Numbered from the stretch's first letter, positions 26,673 through 35,797 are shown. The stretch: 64,000 nt of DNA from Rhizobium sp. LC145 (GCF_001005825.1 NZ_LBHV01000002.1:726827-790826), one strand, 5' to 3'. Numbers and translations are program-made. The notes: a model not told the origin generated them from the letters alone.

Positions 26673-27191
26673 TCAAGGTCCTTCAACCCGCGATAGTTCG
26701 AAAAAGTAGATCCGCTTGTCGTCCTTGATGGCCATCGCGCCCATCATCCTTTCCGCATCGATCCGTCGGAAATGATCGACGATGGGTTGATCGTCATAGA
26801 TCATGGCCGCACTCTCGACGCCGCCAAACACGGTTGTCTTCACGGAAGCGACGGGACCGCTCGCCCGCAGCCGACGCTGGAGATAGGAAAACATGTTTCG
26901 CGCGGCGCGCATCCTGCCGATCCTGTAGAAACGCAACGTCAGCCGAAGCGGGATCCACTTCGGATCAACGGCGACCAGTCGCCGGTCTCCCGATCGAAAC
27001 AGCAAGGCATCAGCGCGCATGTCGGGCGTGAACCGTTTGCCGAACCAGCCAAGATTTTCGAGCACTCCGTCGAATGGGTGCCCCGTCGGGATGCCATGTC
27101 CTTTCCAAAGCCCCACCATTTCCCGCGGCGCGATCGGCTGCAGGCTTCGGAACTCCTCAAGCGCTGTCTGCTGGTCTTTCACCGGAAGCAT
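26673..27191 (-). CDS. GXWXG/DUF4334 domain protein
   Basis: The protein has 172 residues. VGLWKGHGIPTGHPFDGVL contains the G-x-W-x-G motif of the N-terminal domain, and the C-terminal half (MIYDDQPIVDHFRRIDAERM, MGAMAIKDDKRIYFFEL) is the DUF4334 domain. Members are about 170-190 residues and found in many bacteria and fungi; the biochemical role is unknown. AAGGA stands 8 bases before ATG 27191. The start overlaps the end of the upstream gene by 35 bases, so the two are probably co-transcribed. Confidence 0.85.
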   Translation of the reverse strand: MLPVKDQQTALEEFRSLQPIAPREMVGLWKGHGIPTGHPFDGVLENLGWFGKRFTPDMRADALLFRSGDRRLVAVDPKWIPLRLTLRFYRIGRMRAARNMFSYLQRRLRASGPVASVKTTVFGGVESAAMIYDDQPIVDHFRRIDAERMMGAMAIKDDKRIYFFELSRVEGP

Positions 27192-28071
27192 CCTTCTTGT
27201 CCTTGCGCTCTCTGGCCCGTCGCCTGGATTTGGCGTCGCGGCGCGCGATCCGCAACTCCTCCAGCGTCGGCATCCACCAGCCCCTATTGAGCTCGCGCTT
27301 GTTAGGCGGCGTTCGTGCGGGCCAGGTCGTCACCAGTTCTTCGAGCGAGCCCGGCCGCCAGGATGCCCAGGCATATTCCTCGCTATCTGCGGCGGGGAAG
27401 TAGAACGTACCGATCGTCGCAGGATCGGCCAACTCGCCGTCCGTTCCGATGAAGAAGACGACGCCGATATGCGTGCCGATCGCGCGCTCGAAGGGCGGAG
27501 CATCATCGGCAGGAACGGGATATCGCTTCCGCCGGCGTTCCCTCATCCTCGCCTTGGATGCGTCGTCTTCTTGCGTCCCCTTGATCGCTTCGCGCCGTGC
27601 ACGCCGGGCTTCCGGCTCGTTGCGCTCTGCCGCTGTCTCGATCGCCGGCCATCGCAGCCGCAGTTCCTCGAATGACCGGTAGGGTACGGTCCACAGCCGG
27701 CGATCGGCGTCCCAGCGGGCATGCGAGATTTCCCGGATCTCATTGACGATGGTTCGGGAGTAGGGCGTCCGAATCTGAATGACCGTCGGCGTCGTCTCGA
27801 GATAGCGACTTTCGATCGGCTCGAAGGCGAACGCGTCCCTGCCCTTCTCATCAGCGAATCTATCAGCCTCCGCCTCCATCTCGGCCAGCCAGCGGCTGAT
27901 GCGCTTTTCGGCAGTGCGACCCGGCACGAACCACGCGTTCAGCCTGTCGCTCCAACGGGCACGCGGAAACGCCTCCCGAAACCGTGCGACCGTTATCCGG
28001 TCATGCGGCAGGTCGGTCGTCGCACCCGCACGGGTGGGCCTGGAAGCCTGGTCTTTCGTTTGTTCGTTCAT
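27157..28071 (-). CDS. Hypothetical protein with two HARP-like repeats, next to ligD
   Basis: This 304-residue, charged protein has no name that I recognise. Two segments share a pattern resembling the HARP motif of SMARCAL1-type proteins: FREAFPRARWSDRLNAWFVP (about 32-51) and IREISHARWDADRRLWTVP (about 112-130), each with hydrophobic-x-x-W-D...W-x-V-P followed by a helix. The C-terminus (from residue 285) is very basic (DAKSRRRARERKDKKD). The order ligD, this gene, DUF4334 on one strand with short gaps suggests a repair-linked operon. HARP motifs bind DNA or RPA-like partners in eukaryotes; that role here is inference from a weak match. Confidence 0.6.
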   Translation of the reverse strand: MNEQTKDQASRPTRAGATTDLPHDRITVARFREAFPRARWSDRLNAWFVPGRTAEKRISRWLAEMEAEADRFADEKGRDAFAFEPIESRYLETTPTVIQIRTPYSRTIVNEIREISHARWDADRRLWTVPYRSFEELRLRWPAIETAAERNEPEARRARREAIKGTQEDDASKARMRERRRKRYPVPADDAPPFERAIGTHIGVVFFIGTDGELADPATIGTFYFPAADSEEYAWASWRPGSLEELVTTWPARTPPNKRELNRGWWMPTLEELRIARRDAKSRRRARERKDKKDASGERPADSA

Positions 28072-28101
28072 CGGTCATGGTCCGGACCAACACCCGAGCG
28101 C

Positions 28102-30738
28102 TCACGCGGCCCGTTTTGATTCCCCCAGGCGCTTGATCGCCTGTTCGAGTGGACGCTCGCCATCACAGTAGTCCTGCCAGGCCGTGGTTTTCGCGAGCAA
28201 CGCCGGCACGGTGCGGACGGTAAACCGCTTCGGATCAAGATCGGACTTCACCTGCGTCCAGTTGAGCGGCATCGACACAGTGGCGCCGGGTCGCGCGCGA
28301 GGCGACAGCGGCGCCACGGCAGTCGCCATGCGATCGTTTCGGAGATAGTCAAGGAAGATCCGGCCACCACGAAGGCTCTTGCTCATCTTGATGAGATAAA
28401 GGTCGGGATTGTCGCGTGCCATTTGCTGGCAGACGTCATGCGCAAATCCCTTGGCCTCGGCCCAGGACAAAGGATTTCGCCTATTCACAGCGAAGGGCGT
28501 AACGACATGCAGCCCTTTGCCGCCTGTGGTCTTGCAGAAGCTGACGAGGCCGAGTGCATCGAGCCGATCGCGCATTTCCCGCGCCGCCGCAACGACCGTT
28601 GCAAACGGCATGTCGGCTCCAGGGTCGAGATCGAACACCAGACGGCCCGGCACTTCCGGCTTGCCGGGCTCGCAGTTCCACGGATGCAATTCAATACCGC
28701 CGATCTGGGCGATCGCCGCAAGCCCCTCAATCCGGTCGATCTGGAGGTAGGGCTTCTTGTCGCCGAAGACGTTCACCAGTTCAAGCAGGTTAGACGTACC
28801 GGGCATCGCATGTCGCTGGAAAAACTGCTCGCCGCCAATACCGTCCGGCGCTCGAATGATCGAGCAAGGCCGGCCCCTGATATGCTCAATGAGCCAGGCG
28901 CCGACAGCTTCATGATAGCGGGCAAGGTCCTCCTTTGTGACCGGCTCGCCATCCCCGGCGTCCGGCCAGAGTGGCTTGTCGGGACTGGAGATGAGGACGC
29001 CCATGACCTCTGCCTTCGCGCCTTTGCGACGGACAGCTTTGTGTTTGGCGGTCGCGACAGGTTCAGCGGTATCTGTCTGGGCTGGCGACGCCGGCTTCTC
29101 AGCCTCGATCTCTTCCGCCGGCTTGTCCTCGCGCAGACCCTTGAAGGCCGCCTGACGGACAAGGCCGTCAGCAGTCCAACCTTCGAATTCGATTTCGGCG
29201 ACAAGCTCGGGCTTCACCCAAACAACTTCCGCCTGCTTCTTCGGAGCACCCATGCCGGTGAACGGCGATCTCGTCGTCTCGAGCGCCTTCAGTTTTGGAA
29301 GCAGCATTTCGACTTTCTTGGCGGCGTAGCCGGTTCCGACACGGCCGACATAGACAAAGTGATCGCCGTGGTGAACGCCTACCAGGAGCGATCGGAATTT
29401 GCCGTTTGCTCTGGCATAGCCGCCGATCACCACTTCGTGGCCGGCCCGGCATTTCGATTTCGCCCATGTGTCGGTGCGCCCGGATTTATAAGGGGCATCC
29501 ATCTGCTTGGAGACGATGCCTTCGAGCGACAACTTGCAGGCGGAGCGCAGCACCGCGTCACCGCCGGTTTCGAAGTGTTCGACATAGCGGATACGCGGAT
29601 CATCGCTCCCGGCAGCGAGGAAGTCTTTGAGCCGCTTCTTCCGCTCGACCAATCGCATCGACCGCAAGTCCTCGCCGCCATAGAAGAGCAGGTCGAAGGC
29701 GAAATAGACCAGGTTGCCGGTCGTGCCTTCCGAGAGCGCGGCCTGGAGGGCTGCGAAATCGGGGGCGCCATTGTCGTCGAGGGCGCAGATTTCGCCATCA
29801 ATGACGCAATCGGGCAGTTCGGATGCAGCATCGGCGATCTCTGGATATTTCGCCGTCCAATCGAGGCCCTTGCGCGTCTTCAGCGTCACCATGCCGCCGG
29901 CGACACGCATCTGGATCCGGTACCCATCGAATTTGATCTCATGCAGCCAATCGTCACCAGCCGGCGGCCGTGAAAGCGTCTCGCATAGCTGCGGCTCGAT
30001 GAAATCCGGCAAGTCGACTGCGGTGGAGGTTGCGACGTCCTTCCGAGATCTCTTCTTACGCTCGTCAGCCGCCAGGCCATGTTTGCTGTCCCAGACCGCG
30101 TCCGCTTCGACATCCGCATTGGCCATCATGAACGGCCTCGGCTTGCGGCCCTTGCCTTCCGCGATTTGCTCCATGCTTCGGCCGGAGGCGACCGAGGTCA
30201 CGTTCTCCTCCAGGATTGCCGCGCCGTTCTTCTCCACCGAGTGGCCATCATGGTGCTTGATCAGCAGCCAGTTGGTCCGTTTGCCGCCATCGCGGTCATT
30301 GCGCATCCGTACCAGGACGAAGCTGCCCTGCAGCCGCTTGCCCTTGAGCGTGAACTTGAAGTCGCCTTTCTTCAAGGCTTCTTCCGGCGACTTCCTACCT
30401 TCCGGCTCCCAATAGCCACGATCCCACAACATCACCGTGCCTCCGCCGTACTGGCCTTTGGGGATCGTACCTTCGAAGTCGCCATAATCGAGCGGGTGAT
30501 CCTCGACCTCGACAGCGAGCCGCTTGTCATGCGGATCGAGCGATGGTCCCTTTGTCACCGCCCAGGACTTGAACACACCGTCGAGCTCGAGCCTGAAGTC
30601 ATAGTGGAGCCGTGTGGCGTCGTGCTTCTGGAGCACGAACCGCCTCTTGTTCGACGGTTTGACGTGCACCTCCCCGCTCGGTTCGCTGGTCTTCTTGAAA
30701 TCGCGCTTGGCACGGTATTTTGAAAGATTGTCGGCCAT
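28102..30738 (-). CDS. ligD: Multidomain ATP-dependent DNA ligase LigD
   Basis: The protein has 878 residues, normal for a three-domain LigD. The order is phosphoesterase (about 30-180; [16 protein letters not shown] and [10 protein letters not shown] carry its His/Asp metal site), ligase (about 225-540; the adenylated lysine is in [10 protein letters not shown]), and primase/polymerase (about 590-865; catalytic LVFDLDPG). It seals and fills double-strand breaks with Ku in non-homologous end joining; no Ku gene is in the window. [14 protein letters not shown] at 30738 is taken as start because it matches the usual N-terminus; a GTG start at 30765 is possible. It is divergent to dinB. Confidence 0.95.
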   Translation of the reverse strand: MADNLSKYRAKRDFKKTSEPSGEVHVKPSNKRRFVLQKHDATRLHYDFRLELDGVFKSWAVTKGPSLDPHDKRLAVEVEDHPLDYGDFEGTIPKGQYGGGTVMLWDRGYWEPEGRKSPEEALKKGDFKFTLKGKRLQGSFVLVRMRNDRDGGKRTNWLLIKHHDGHSVEKNGAAILEENVTSVASGRSMEQIAEGKGRKPRPFMMANADVEADAVWDSKHGLAADERKKRSRKDVATSTAVDLPDFIEPQLCETLSRPPAGDDWLHEIKFDGYRIQMRVAGGMVTLKTRKGLDWTAKYPEIADAASELPDCVIDGEICALDDNGAPDFAALQAALSEGTTGNLVYFAFDLLFYGGEDLRSMRLVERKKRLKDFLAAGSDDPRIRYVEHFETGGDAVLRSACKLSLEGIVSKQMDAPYKSGRTDTWAKSKCRAGHEVVIGGYARANGKFRSLLVGVHHGDHFVYVGRVGTGYAAKKVEMLLPKLKALETTRSPFTGMGAPKKQAEVVWVKPELVAEIEFEGWTADGLVRQAAFKGLREDKPAEEIEAEKPASPAQTDTAEPVATAKHKAVRRKGAKAEVMGVLISSPDKPLWPDAGDGEPVTKEDLARYHEAVGAWLIEHIRGRPCSIIRAPDGIGGEQFFQRHAMPGTSNLLELVNVFGDKKPYLQIDRIEGLAAIAQIGGIELHPWNCEPGKPEVPGRLVFDLDPGADMPFATVVAAAREMRDRLDALGLVSFCKTTGGKGLHVVTPFAVNRRNPLSWAEAKGFAHDVCQQMARDNPDLYLIKMSKSLRGGRIFLDYLRNDRMATAVAPLSPRARPGATVSMPLNWTQVKSDLDPKRFTVRTVPALLAKTTAWQDYCDGERPLEQAIKRLGESKRAA

Positions 30739-30899
30739 GATGTTCACGGACCCCGCCAGTATCACTGGGAGCGGCGCCGGCGTCTGCCTCCCAATCGTTG
30801 AAGTTCACAGGACGACAACGCCGTTGCTGGCCTGTAGTTTCGCGGGGCCTGGACCACGGGATCGGTCGAAACAGTTGATCTCGCGGCAAAGGTTGATAT

Positions 30900-30914
30900 G
30901 TTCTCTATTTGTTT
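30900..30914 (+). promoter_or_regulatory. Candidate LexA (SOS) box upstream of dinB
   Basis: GTTC-TCTATTT-GTTT matches the alphaproteobacterial LexA consensus GTTC-N7-GTTC at all but the last base. It lies 62 bases before the dinB start, the expected distance for a promoter-overlapping operator. DinB homologues are standard SOS genes. Confidence 0.6.
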
Positions 30915-30976
30915 CGGCAACGATCTCCGGATGATGCGCCGATCCCATCGCGATCGCCGAAGCCGCAGTGAACGAC

Positions 30977-32053
30977 ATGACCCAGCCTCCCATCCGGAAG
31001 ATCGTCCACGTGGACATGGACGCGTTTTATGCTTCGGTCGAGCAGCGTGACGACCCAGCCCTGCGCGGCAAACCGATTGCGGTTGGTGGGTCGGCCGCCC
31101 GCGGCGTTGTGGCGGCAGCGAGCTACGAGGCACGCGCTTTCGGCGTCCATTCGGCGATGCCATCGGTGACGGCCAAGCGAAAGTGCCCGGACCTGATTTT
31201 CGTTCCGCCGCGCTTCGACGTCTACAAGGCGGTATCCCAGCAGATCCGAGAAATCTTTGCGGAATACACGCCGCTGATCGAGCCGCTATCGCTTGACGAG
31301 GCCTATCTCGATGTCACCGAGAACCTGAAAGGCATGGAGATCGCCACCGAAATCGCATTGGAGATCCGCGCCAAGATCAAAGCGGTCACCGGCCTCAACG
31401 CGTCGGCCGGAATTTCCTACAACAAGTTCCTCGCCAAGATGGCGAGTGACCTGAACAAACCCAACGGCCAGGCCGTCATAACGCCGAAGAACGGGCCAGC
31501 CTTCGTCGAGGCCCTCCCCGTCAAGAAATTCCATGGTGTCGGTCCGGCGACTGCCGAAAGGATGCGGAAATATGGGATCGAGACCGGGCTCGATCTGAAA
31601 TCGAAGTCGCTCGCCTTCCTGCAGGAGCATTTCGGAAAGTCCGGCCCGTATTTCTACGGCATTGCCCGCGGCATCGACGACCGCCAGGTGAAGCCCAACC
31701 GGATCCGAAAGTCCGTGGGCGCGGAGGATACCTTTGTCGAAGACATCGCTGATCTCGATTTGGCCACCGCGGAACTGAAACCGCTCGCAGAAAAGGTCTG
31801 GCGCTACTGCGAGGCACAAGGCATCAGTGGCAAGACGGTGACCGTGAAAATCAAATACTCGGACTTCACCCAGGCGACGCGGAGCCGGACCGCGTCAGGC
31901 GTCTTTGCGGGCATTCCTGAAGTCCTTGCCTCGGCGTCGGACCTCTTAGCGACAGGTCTACCCCTTCAAGCGCCCAGTGCGGCTGCTCGGCGTCACGCTT
32001 TCAACGCTGACGGCCTGCGAAATCGGCGATGCCCAACCACAGTCCCAGCTTGA
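30977..32053 (+). CDS. dinB: DNA polymerase IV (Y family), C-terminus altered by frameshift
   Basis: This is a translesion polymerase. Catalytic residues are intact: VHVDMDAFYASVEQRD, and SLDEAYLDV with the second Asp and Glu; palm, fingers, thumb and little-finger domains are present to about residue 325. After ASDLLAT the frame goes to LPLQAPSAAARRH and stops at 32053. In the next frame the same bases read YPFKRPVRLLGVTLS and end QLDLGL at 32066, the expected Pol IV tail with the sliding-clamp motif (QLVLGL in E. coli). One extra base near 31951-31961 (ACAGGTCTAC instead of ACAGTCTAC) explains the shift. The polymerase core may still work but should lose clamp binding, unless the extra base is a sequencing error. 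ATG 30977 is preferred; GTG 30968 is possible. Confidence 0.85.
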   Translation: MTQPPIRKIVHVDMDAFYASVEQRDDPALRGKPIAVGGSAARGVVAAASYEARAFGVHSAMPSVTAKRKCPDLIFVPPRFDVYKAVSQQIREIFAEYTPLIEPLSLDEAYLDVTENLKGMEIATEIALEIRAKIKAVTGLNASAGISYNKFLAKMASDLNKPNGQAVITPKNGPAFVEALPVKKFHGVGPATAERMRKYGIETGLDLKSKSLAFLQEHFGKSGPYFYGIARGIDDRQVKPNRIRKSVGAEDTFVEDIADLDLATAELKPLAEKVWRYCEAQGISGKTVTVKIKYSDFTQATRSRTASGVFAGIPEVLASASDLLATGLPLQAPSAAARRHAFNADGLRNRRCPTTVPA

Positions 32054-32084
32054 TCTAGGGCTCTGACGTCCCATCTCCCCGAAA

Positions 32085-32123
32085 TAAAAAAGCCTGCCGC
32101 GGGAGGAGGTGCGGCAGGCTTTT
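32085..32123 (-). terminator. Rho-independent terminator forming the last sRNA hairpin
   Basis: A perfect 13-bp stem with a 10-base loop ends in six T on the minus strand (32091-32086). The other strand also has TTTT after the stem, so it may stop dinB transcripts from the plus strand as well. Confidence 0.8.
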
Positions 32124-32245
32124 CTAAAAGAACGAACAGCGACTTGGGAGGAGGAGTGCCGCTGTTCCCACAGACGTCCCCTTGGGAGGAGTGGGTCGTC
32201 TGAATTCGAAGCGTTGCGGGAGGAGCATCGCTTCGATGAAAACCA
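32085..32245 (-). ncRNA. Trans-acting sRNA with four CUCCUCCC (anti-Shine-Dalgarno) hairpin loops, cuckoo/CcsR-like
   Basis: Reading the minus strand, four hairpins follow one another, each with CUCCUCCC in its loop. Stem 1 CGAAGCG/CGCTTCG (32207-32235), loop at 32218-32225. Stem 2 CAGACG/CGTCTG (32171-32202), loop at 32184-32191. Stem 3 AACAGCG/CGCTGTT (32135-32166), loop at 32146-32153. Stem 4 AAAAGCCTGCCGC/GCGGCAGGCTTTT (32088-32123), loop at 32101-32108, followed by a T-run. The stems differ in sequence while loops are identical, the pattern of structural conservation around a functional loop. Such loops are known in alphaproteobacterial sRNAs (cuckoo/alpha-r14 and CcsR types) that pair with ribosome binding sites. 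The 5' end and promoter are not defined, and it may be processed into several RNAs. Confidence 0.78.
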
Positions 32246-32469
32246 TCATACTCGCGCCAGCGCTGTCCGCCAGAGTTTATGCTGCACTGCAGCCATGCAT
32301 CAGCCGCAACAGTCTTTGTCATACATGAGTTACAACCGTCATGCCCTGAAACGATCGAAGGCAGTGAGGTACTTGGTTGGAGGGTCTGCCTCAGGGTATC
32401 GGTAGATTTCGGACCTGAAATAGCTGTTTCTTCAGGTTGCTCAAGCCCGGACGGCGGATAACGGCGCAG

Positions 32470-33027
32470 TCAGCGTTGGAATCGCTCCAGCATCCTTTTC
32501 AGTTGTGCATTCTGCAGCTGAAGCTTGCGTGCCAGTTGCTCCCGGAGCAGCCGGATCTCCTCATCCAGGCTGATGGCATTGTCAGAAACGGTGGGAACCT
32601 CTGGAGAGGGCGGCGGAACGGCTTCAATCGTTGCCGCTGTCTTGCCCCGCCTGCGGCGCTTACGCGTTGCACCTCTGCCAGGCGGCGAGGTTTTTTGTGC
32701 GTTGCGAGCTGCTGTATCGGCGTCATCGGATAAGGCCGGATCAGTCGCCTCCGCGGGCCCGGCGCCGTCGATATCTGCCTTGCCATGAACACCGCTTATT
32801 TCTTCGGAATGATCCGGATCTGCTGACACCGGCTCCGATTGATCGTGAGGGACCAGTTTTTCGTCGATCGGAGGAACCGCAGCGTTCAACCCATCATCGG
32901 CGGCCGTTTCAGTGGGCTTGGCGATGGCCAACAGTTCCGGCGTCACGTCGTCGGTAGAACCGTTTTCTTGCCTCTGCTGCCGTCGCGGCGACACCAACCG
33001 GGTCAGGAACTTCCATGGAGACGCCAT
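32470..33027 (-). CDS. SyrB-like low-complexity protein with C-terminal coiled coil
   Basis: The protein has 185 residues. The middle is acidic and Ala/Pro-rich, then comes a basic patch (RKRRRRGK, about 121-128), and the last 30 residues are a leucine heptad helix (EEIRLLREQLARKLQLQNAQ). The layout of disordered region, basic patch and terminal coiled coil matches the gene at 33158, which is closer to SyrB. SyrB of Sinorhizobium acts as a negative regulator of syrM. Function here is unproven. GAGG lies 9 bases before ATG 33027. Confidence 0.6.
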   Translation of the reverse strand: MASPWKFLTRLVSPRRQQRQENGSTDDVTPELLAIAKPTETAADDGLNAAVPPIDEKLVPHDQSEPVSADPDHSEEISGVHGKADIDGAGPAEATDPALSDDADTAARNAQKTSPPGRGATRKRRRRGKTAATIEAVPPPSPEVPTVSDNAISLDEEIRLLREQLARKLQLQNAQLKRMLERFQR

Positions 33028-33157
33028 CTTATTCGACCTCGAATTCTAATCCGCATAAAACCTGCGAGCAAAAGCCTTGGCGGCAGGATCACTGCCACCA
33101 AAATATTCATGTCGATAAGCATAAGAATGCGGCCGGCGCTTGGCCGAATGCTGCCGA

Positions 33158-33562
33158 TCAACCGAGGTTGAGTCGCTTTCTCAGATCGGCATTTTCAGCA
33201 CGGAGCTTCTCGGCCAGTTGCTTGCGCAGTCTTTGGTTTTCCTCTTCCAGCTGCAGAAGATCCGCAAACTCGTCAACTGCCGCCACCGACGGTGCGGTCG
33301 CTGTCTGCACAGCCTTCGGAGCACGTTTGACAGGCGCACGTCTGGCGCTTGTCGCACCTTCGTCGGACTTTGCCTTGCGTCCTCTCCTCTGCTTTCCAGC
33401 TGCGGCCTTCGAAGCCGCCGCCGGTTGCGCCGAAACATCGGCTGAGGCCGCTTCAGGCGCCGCCTTCTTCTTGGCGCGAGGCTTGCGTTCCTTCTTTGGT
33501 ACATCGGGCGCCGCTGCAGGCGACGCGCCAGCATCAGTCATCGTATTGTTTTCGTCGGCCAT
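33158..33562 (-). CDS. SyrB-like regulator
   Basis: The protein has 134 residues from ATG 33562 (MADENNTMTD), which is preceded by AGGAG at good distance. An in-frame ATG at 33736 or 33823 would extend it, but the MADE start is the usual one for SyrB-like proteins. It has Lys/Arg-Ala-Pro rich tracts (KKERKPRAKKKA, KQRRGRKAK), and the C-terminus (QLEEENQRLRKQLAEKLRAE, then NADLRKRLNLG) is the SyrB family hallmark coiled coil. It probably forms oligomers and contacts nucleic acid through its basic tracts. It is a tandem partner of the gene at 32470. Confidence 0.65.
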   Translation of the reverse strand: MADENNTMTDAGASPAAAPDVPKKERKPRAKKKAAPEAASADVSAQPAAASKAAAGKQRRGRKAKSDEGATSARRAPVKRAPKAVQTATAPSVAAVDEFADLLQLEEENQRLRKQLAEKLRAENADLRKRLNLG

Positions 33563-34237
33563 TTTGGTCTCCTGTAAAGCCGATGCATTTGTCTCCTGCT
33601 CAATCGGCTGTGTCAACATCGCCTCGGCCTGATCTTCTTCAGGGAAAGACATCCCGCTGCTGCGAATCTGAGAAGCTTCTGGCCAAAATGGCGTTGCCTC
33701 GTCCTGCAGATCTTGTGCAACGGATTTGAGATCCATGTCTCCCCAGATCGAGTTCGGGTTTGAATTGAGTTTCCGTCGACCAGATCGGTATTCGACGGCA
33801 AAACTGCGCTGGACTTTTTTCACTTTGAGAGACCTTGGGCACCTGTGGTGATGGTTTCGGCGATATTTTCAGCATCGCAACATGCCTGCAAATATATACT
33901 ACTGCGCCGTCGGTCTAGAGCCTCGGCGATACTCGGCCCTCACCGCGCGAGCCCACGTCGCCGCGCCTGCTGGCTCGTCCGACTAAGTCCAGCCTTGGCC
34001 AAATGCCATTCAGCCGCTTATCGCCCTGAGTACACAAATCCCGGACCAACTCGATCCCCATTGTGGATAGGCCATGACTGCTTGTTGGGATTGCTTTTGC
34101 AGTTGAAGGGTACGAACTGTCGACCCTGCTACTCCACAGTCGTGCGCCTTGAACGGATATGAACCTACGATCCGCTTTGCGAATTGAGCTAAGTATCTGA
34201 TTGAAAATTAAATCTGCAGTGCGGAGCGCAACGTGGC
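33563..34237. other. Intergenic region upstream of the SyrB-like gene
   Basis: No gene is supported. Bases 33563-33823 could encode an N-terminal extension of the SyrB-like protein. The stretch 34100-34200 contains pieces resembling a tRNA T-arm and D-arm on the minus strand, but they do not fold into a full cloverleaf. This may be an old integration scar at the left edge of the defence island. Confidence 0.4.
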
Positions 34238-34729
34238 CTATCTCGAGAAGCGGATGAGCCGACGGCGGATTTCGCCTGATGGCAAGCGGCACCGGGGGTG
34301 ATTTGCTAAGCGACTAAGGCCGGAATGCAAATGCTCGAACTGCACATGGCTGCCATCGGCGAACTGATCAATCACCCACAGCACACCGTGCATTTCAAGC
34401 CTCTCGGCAGTCGCAAGCTCTCGAAGCACTCCGTCACCCGTAAGCAGTCCCCAACCCCGAGTTTGCGCTAGCACGAATGCAAACGTGTCAGGAGCAGAGA
34501 GGCGAGCGTGGGCACGGTTGACCTCGGTGGCCCTGCGAACCTCAGCAGACGTCAGAGGTTCTACCCTTAAGCCGAGTCGCACGAGCGTCTGTCCCATTTC
34601 GCCGACCAATTCCCGTTCATATAGCAGGTCAGGGACGGCGAACTCGAACGGCAAAAGAAACATGAACTCGAGAAGGCCGGCCCTTTCCAGGTCAATTAAG
34701 ACTGAGGTATCGGAAATCAGAATCGCCAT
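34238..34729 (-). CDS. PIN-domain protein (putative ribonuclease partner of ImmA/IrrE gene)
   Basis: The protein has 163 residues. MAILISDTSVLIDLERAGLL is a PIN start with the first Asp pair; further acidic residues are in LSAPDTFAFVLAQ and LLTGDGVLRELA, giving the usual four-acid metal site. PIN proteins are RNases, often toxins. The gene starts 3 bases after the stop of the XRE-ImmA/IrrE gene, so the two are translationally linked. The tail after residue 130 is poorly conserved. Confidence 0.75.
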   Translation of the reverse strand: MAILISDTSVLIDLERAGLLEFMFLLPFEFAVPDLLYERELVGEMGQTLVRLGLRVEPLTSAEVRRATEVNRAHARLSAPDTFAFVLAQTRGWGLLTGDGVLRELATAERLEMHGVLWVIDQFADGSHVQFEHLHSGLSRLANHPRCRLPSGEIRRRLIRFSR

Positions 34730-34732
34730 GCG

Positions 34733-35797
34733 TCAGACTGCCGTCTGGTCCAGGCGTTTGTCGAGTTCGCGAACGGAAATACCGAGCATTTCAGCGGCAC
34801 GGGACTCGCCCAATATGCCCTCAACCAAAGCACGATAGCATAAACGCTCGAACCTTTTAGGTTCCTCAAGTTCGGGAGCCATGCTCTCTGGCTCTTCGTA
34901 AGGATAGTGCCGCCACCCTCTCTCTTCGAAAACTTTGAACAGTCGTGAACATGCCGCCTGGCTGATAATTCCCAGATCTTTGCACCGATAAGCGAGTGCC
35001 TGAACACTTACCCCGAACCTTTTCTTTAGCGCGACAAGCTCGCCAACACTTATAGACGACCGATGAGCACCGGCTTCTGCTCGCAAGACGTCGGCTGGCA
35101 TCAGAAAAGCACCGGCGAAGCGATGAGCTGCTTTTTCCACGTCGACTCCCTCGGCTGGTGCAATCACCATATGTCCAAGTTCGTGTGCCAGGTTGAACCG
35201 CTTACGCTCTGACCACGTTCCCCGCTTGATAACAATTACTCGAGCGGCGTCGCGGTCCTTGCGACGAACCCTCGCCGCTAAACCGTCGACGTCGTTCAAG
35301 TCCATCGAGAGGACCTTTATTCCTCGTTCCTCTAATAGCTCGGCTAGCTGCGGGATAGGGTCGTTTCCAAGTCCCCAATCATCACGGACCGAGCGTGCTG
35401 CATCTTCCGCATCGCGAATGTCTGAAACTGGATATGGCGCGCTTCGCGGTTGCTCCCATTCGACACTGCGCAAGTGAAGAAGGTCCTCGATCACAAGATA
35501 TCGCTCGAGCATATGGATGGCTCGCGCCTGGACTGCAGCTTCCTCTTTGGAAGACGTTCCGAGCTTTTTTCTGAAGTCCACGCCTTCGAGGGATAGCTGA
35601 TCTTCACTTAGAATGAATTCCTCGGACACACCCAAAGCTTTGGCCAAAGCTATCAAAGCTTTGGAGCCGGGCATATCTTCATTTCGCTCATACTTGCCGA
35701 TCGCCTGCGCTGACACCACGCCATTCATTGCATCCGCTAATGCCCTCAATGACAGCCCAGCCGCTTGCCGTGCGACCTTCAATTTGTTGCCGATCAT
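34733..35797 (-). CDS. XRE-family regulator fused to ImmA/IrrE metallopeptidase
   Basis: The protein has 354 residues. The helix-turn-helix is at 5-60 (LSLRALADAMNGVVSAQAIG). The ImmA/IrrE (DUF955) domain covers about 165-270 with the zinc motif HELGH at 205-209. A second small helical region ends with ESRAAEMLGISVRELDKRLD. Such proteins repress their own operon and are inactivated or act by proteolysis after DNA damage or phage signals, as ImmA cleaves ImmR. Upstream is a 36-bp palindromic region. Together with the PIN gene it looks like a toxin-antitoxin type module. Confidence 0.88.
   Translation of the reverse strand: MIGNKLKVARQAAGLSLRALADAMNGVVSAQAIGKYERNEDMPGSKALIALAKALGVSEEFILSEDQLSLEGVDFRKKLGTSSKEEAAVQARAIHMLERYLVIEDLLHLRSVEWEQPRSAPYPVSDIRDAEDAARSVRDDWGLGNDPIPQLAELLEERGIKVLSMDLNDVDGLAARVRRKDRDAARVIVIKRGTWSERKRFNLAHELGHMVIAPAEGVDVEKAAHRFAGAFLMPADVLRAEAGAHRSSISVGELVALKKRFGVSVQALAYRCKDLGIISQAACSRLFKVFEERGWRHYPYEEPESMAPELEEPKRFERLCYRALVEGILGESRAAEMLGISVRELDKRLDQTAV

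Noticed and set aside
28423..29973. A 516-codon plus-strand frame inside ligD
   Set aside because: It is antisense to conserved ligase and polymerase motifs and has no domain of its own.
32087..32235. A CRISPR-like array suggested by the regularly spaced GGGAGGAG copies
   Set aside because: The shared unit is only 8-9 bases and the flanks are self-complementary stems; no repeat of CRISPR length exists here or elsewhere in the window.
32087..32240. Repeated GGGAGGAG motifs read as multiple ribosome binding sites of small plus-strand genes
   Set aside because: No start codons with coding frames follow. Each copy sits in a hairpin loop, and the minus-strand reading with a terminator explains all four.
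34100..34200. tRNA-like pieces (D-arm-like and T-arm-like sequences on the minus strand)
   Set aside because: They do not form a complete cloverleaf with acceptor stem and anticodon arm, so no tRNA gene is called.
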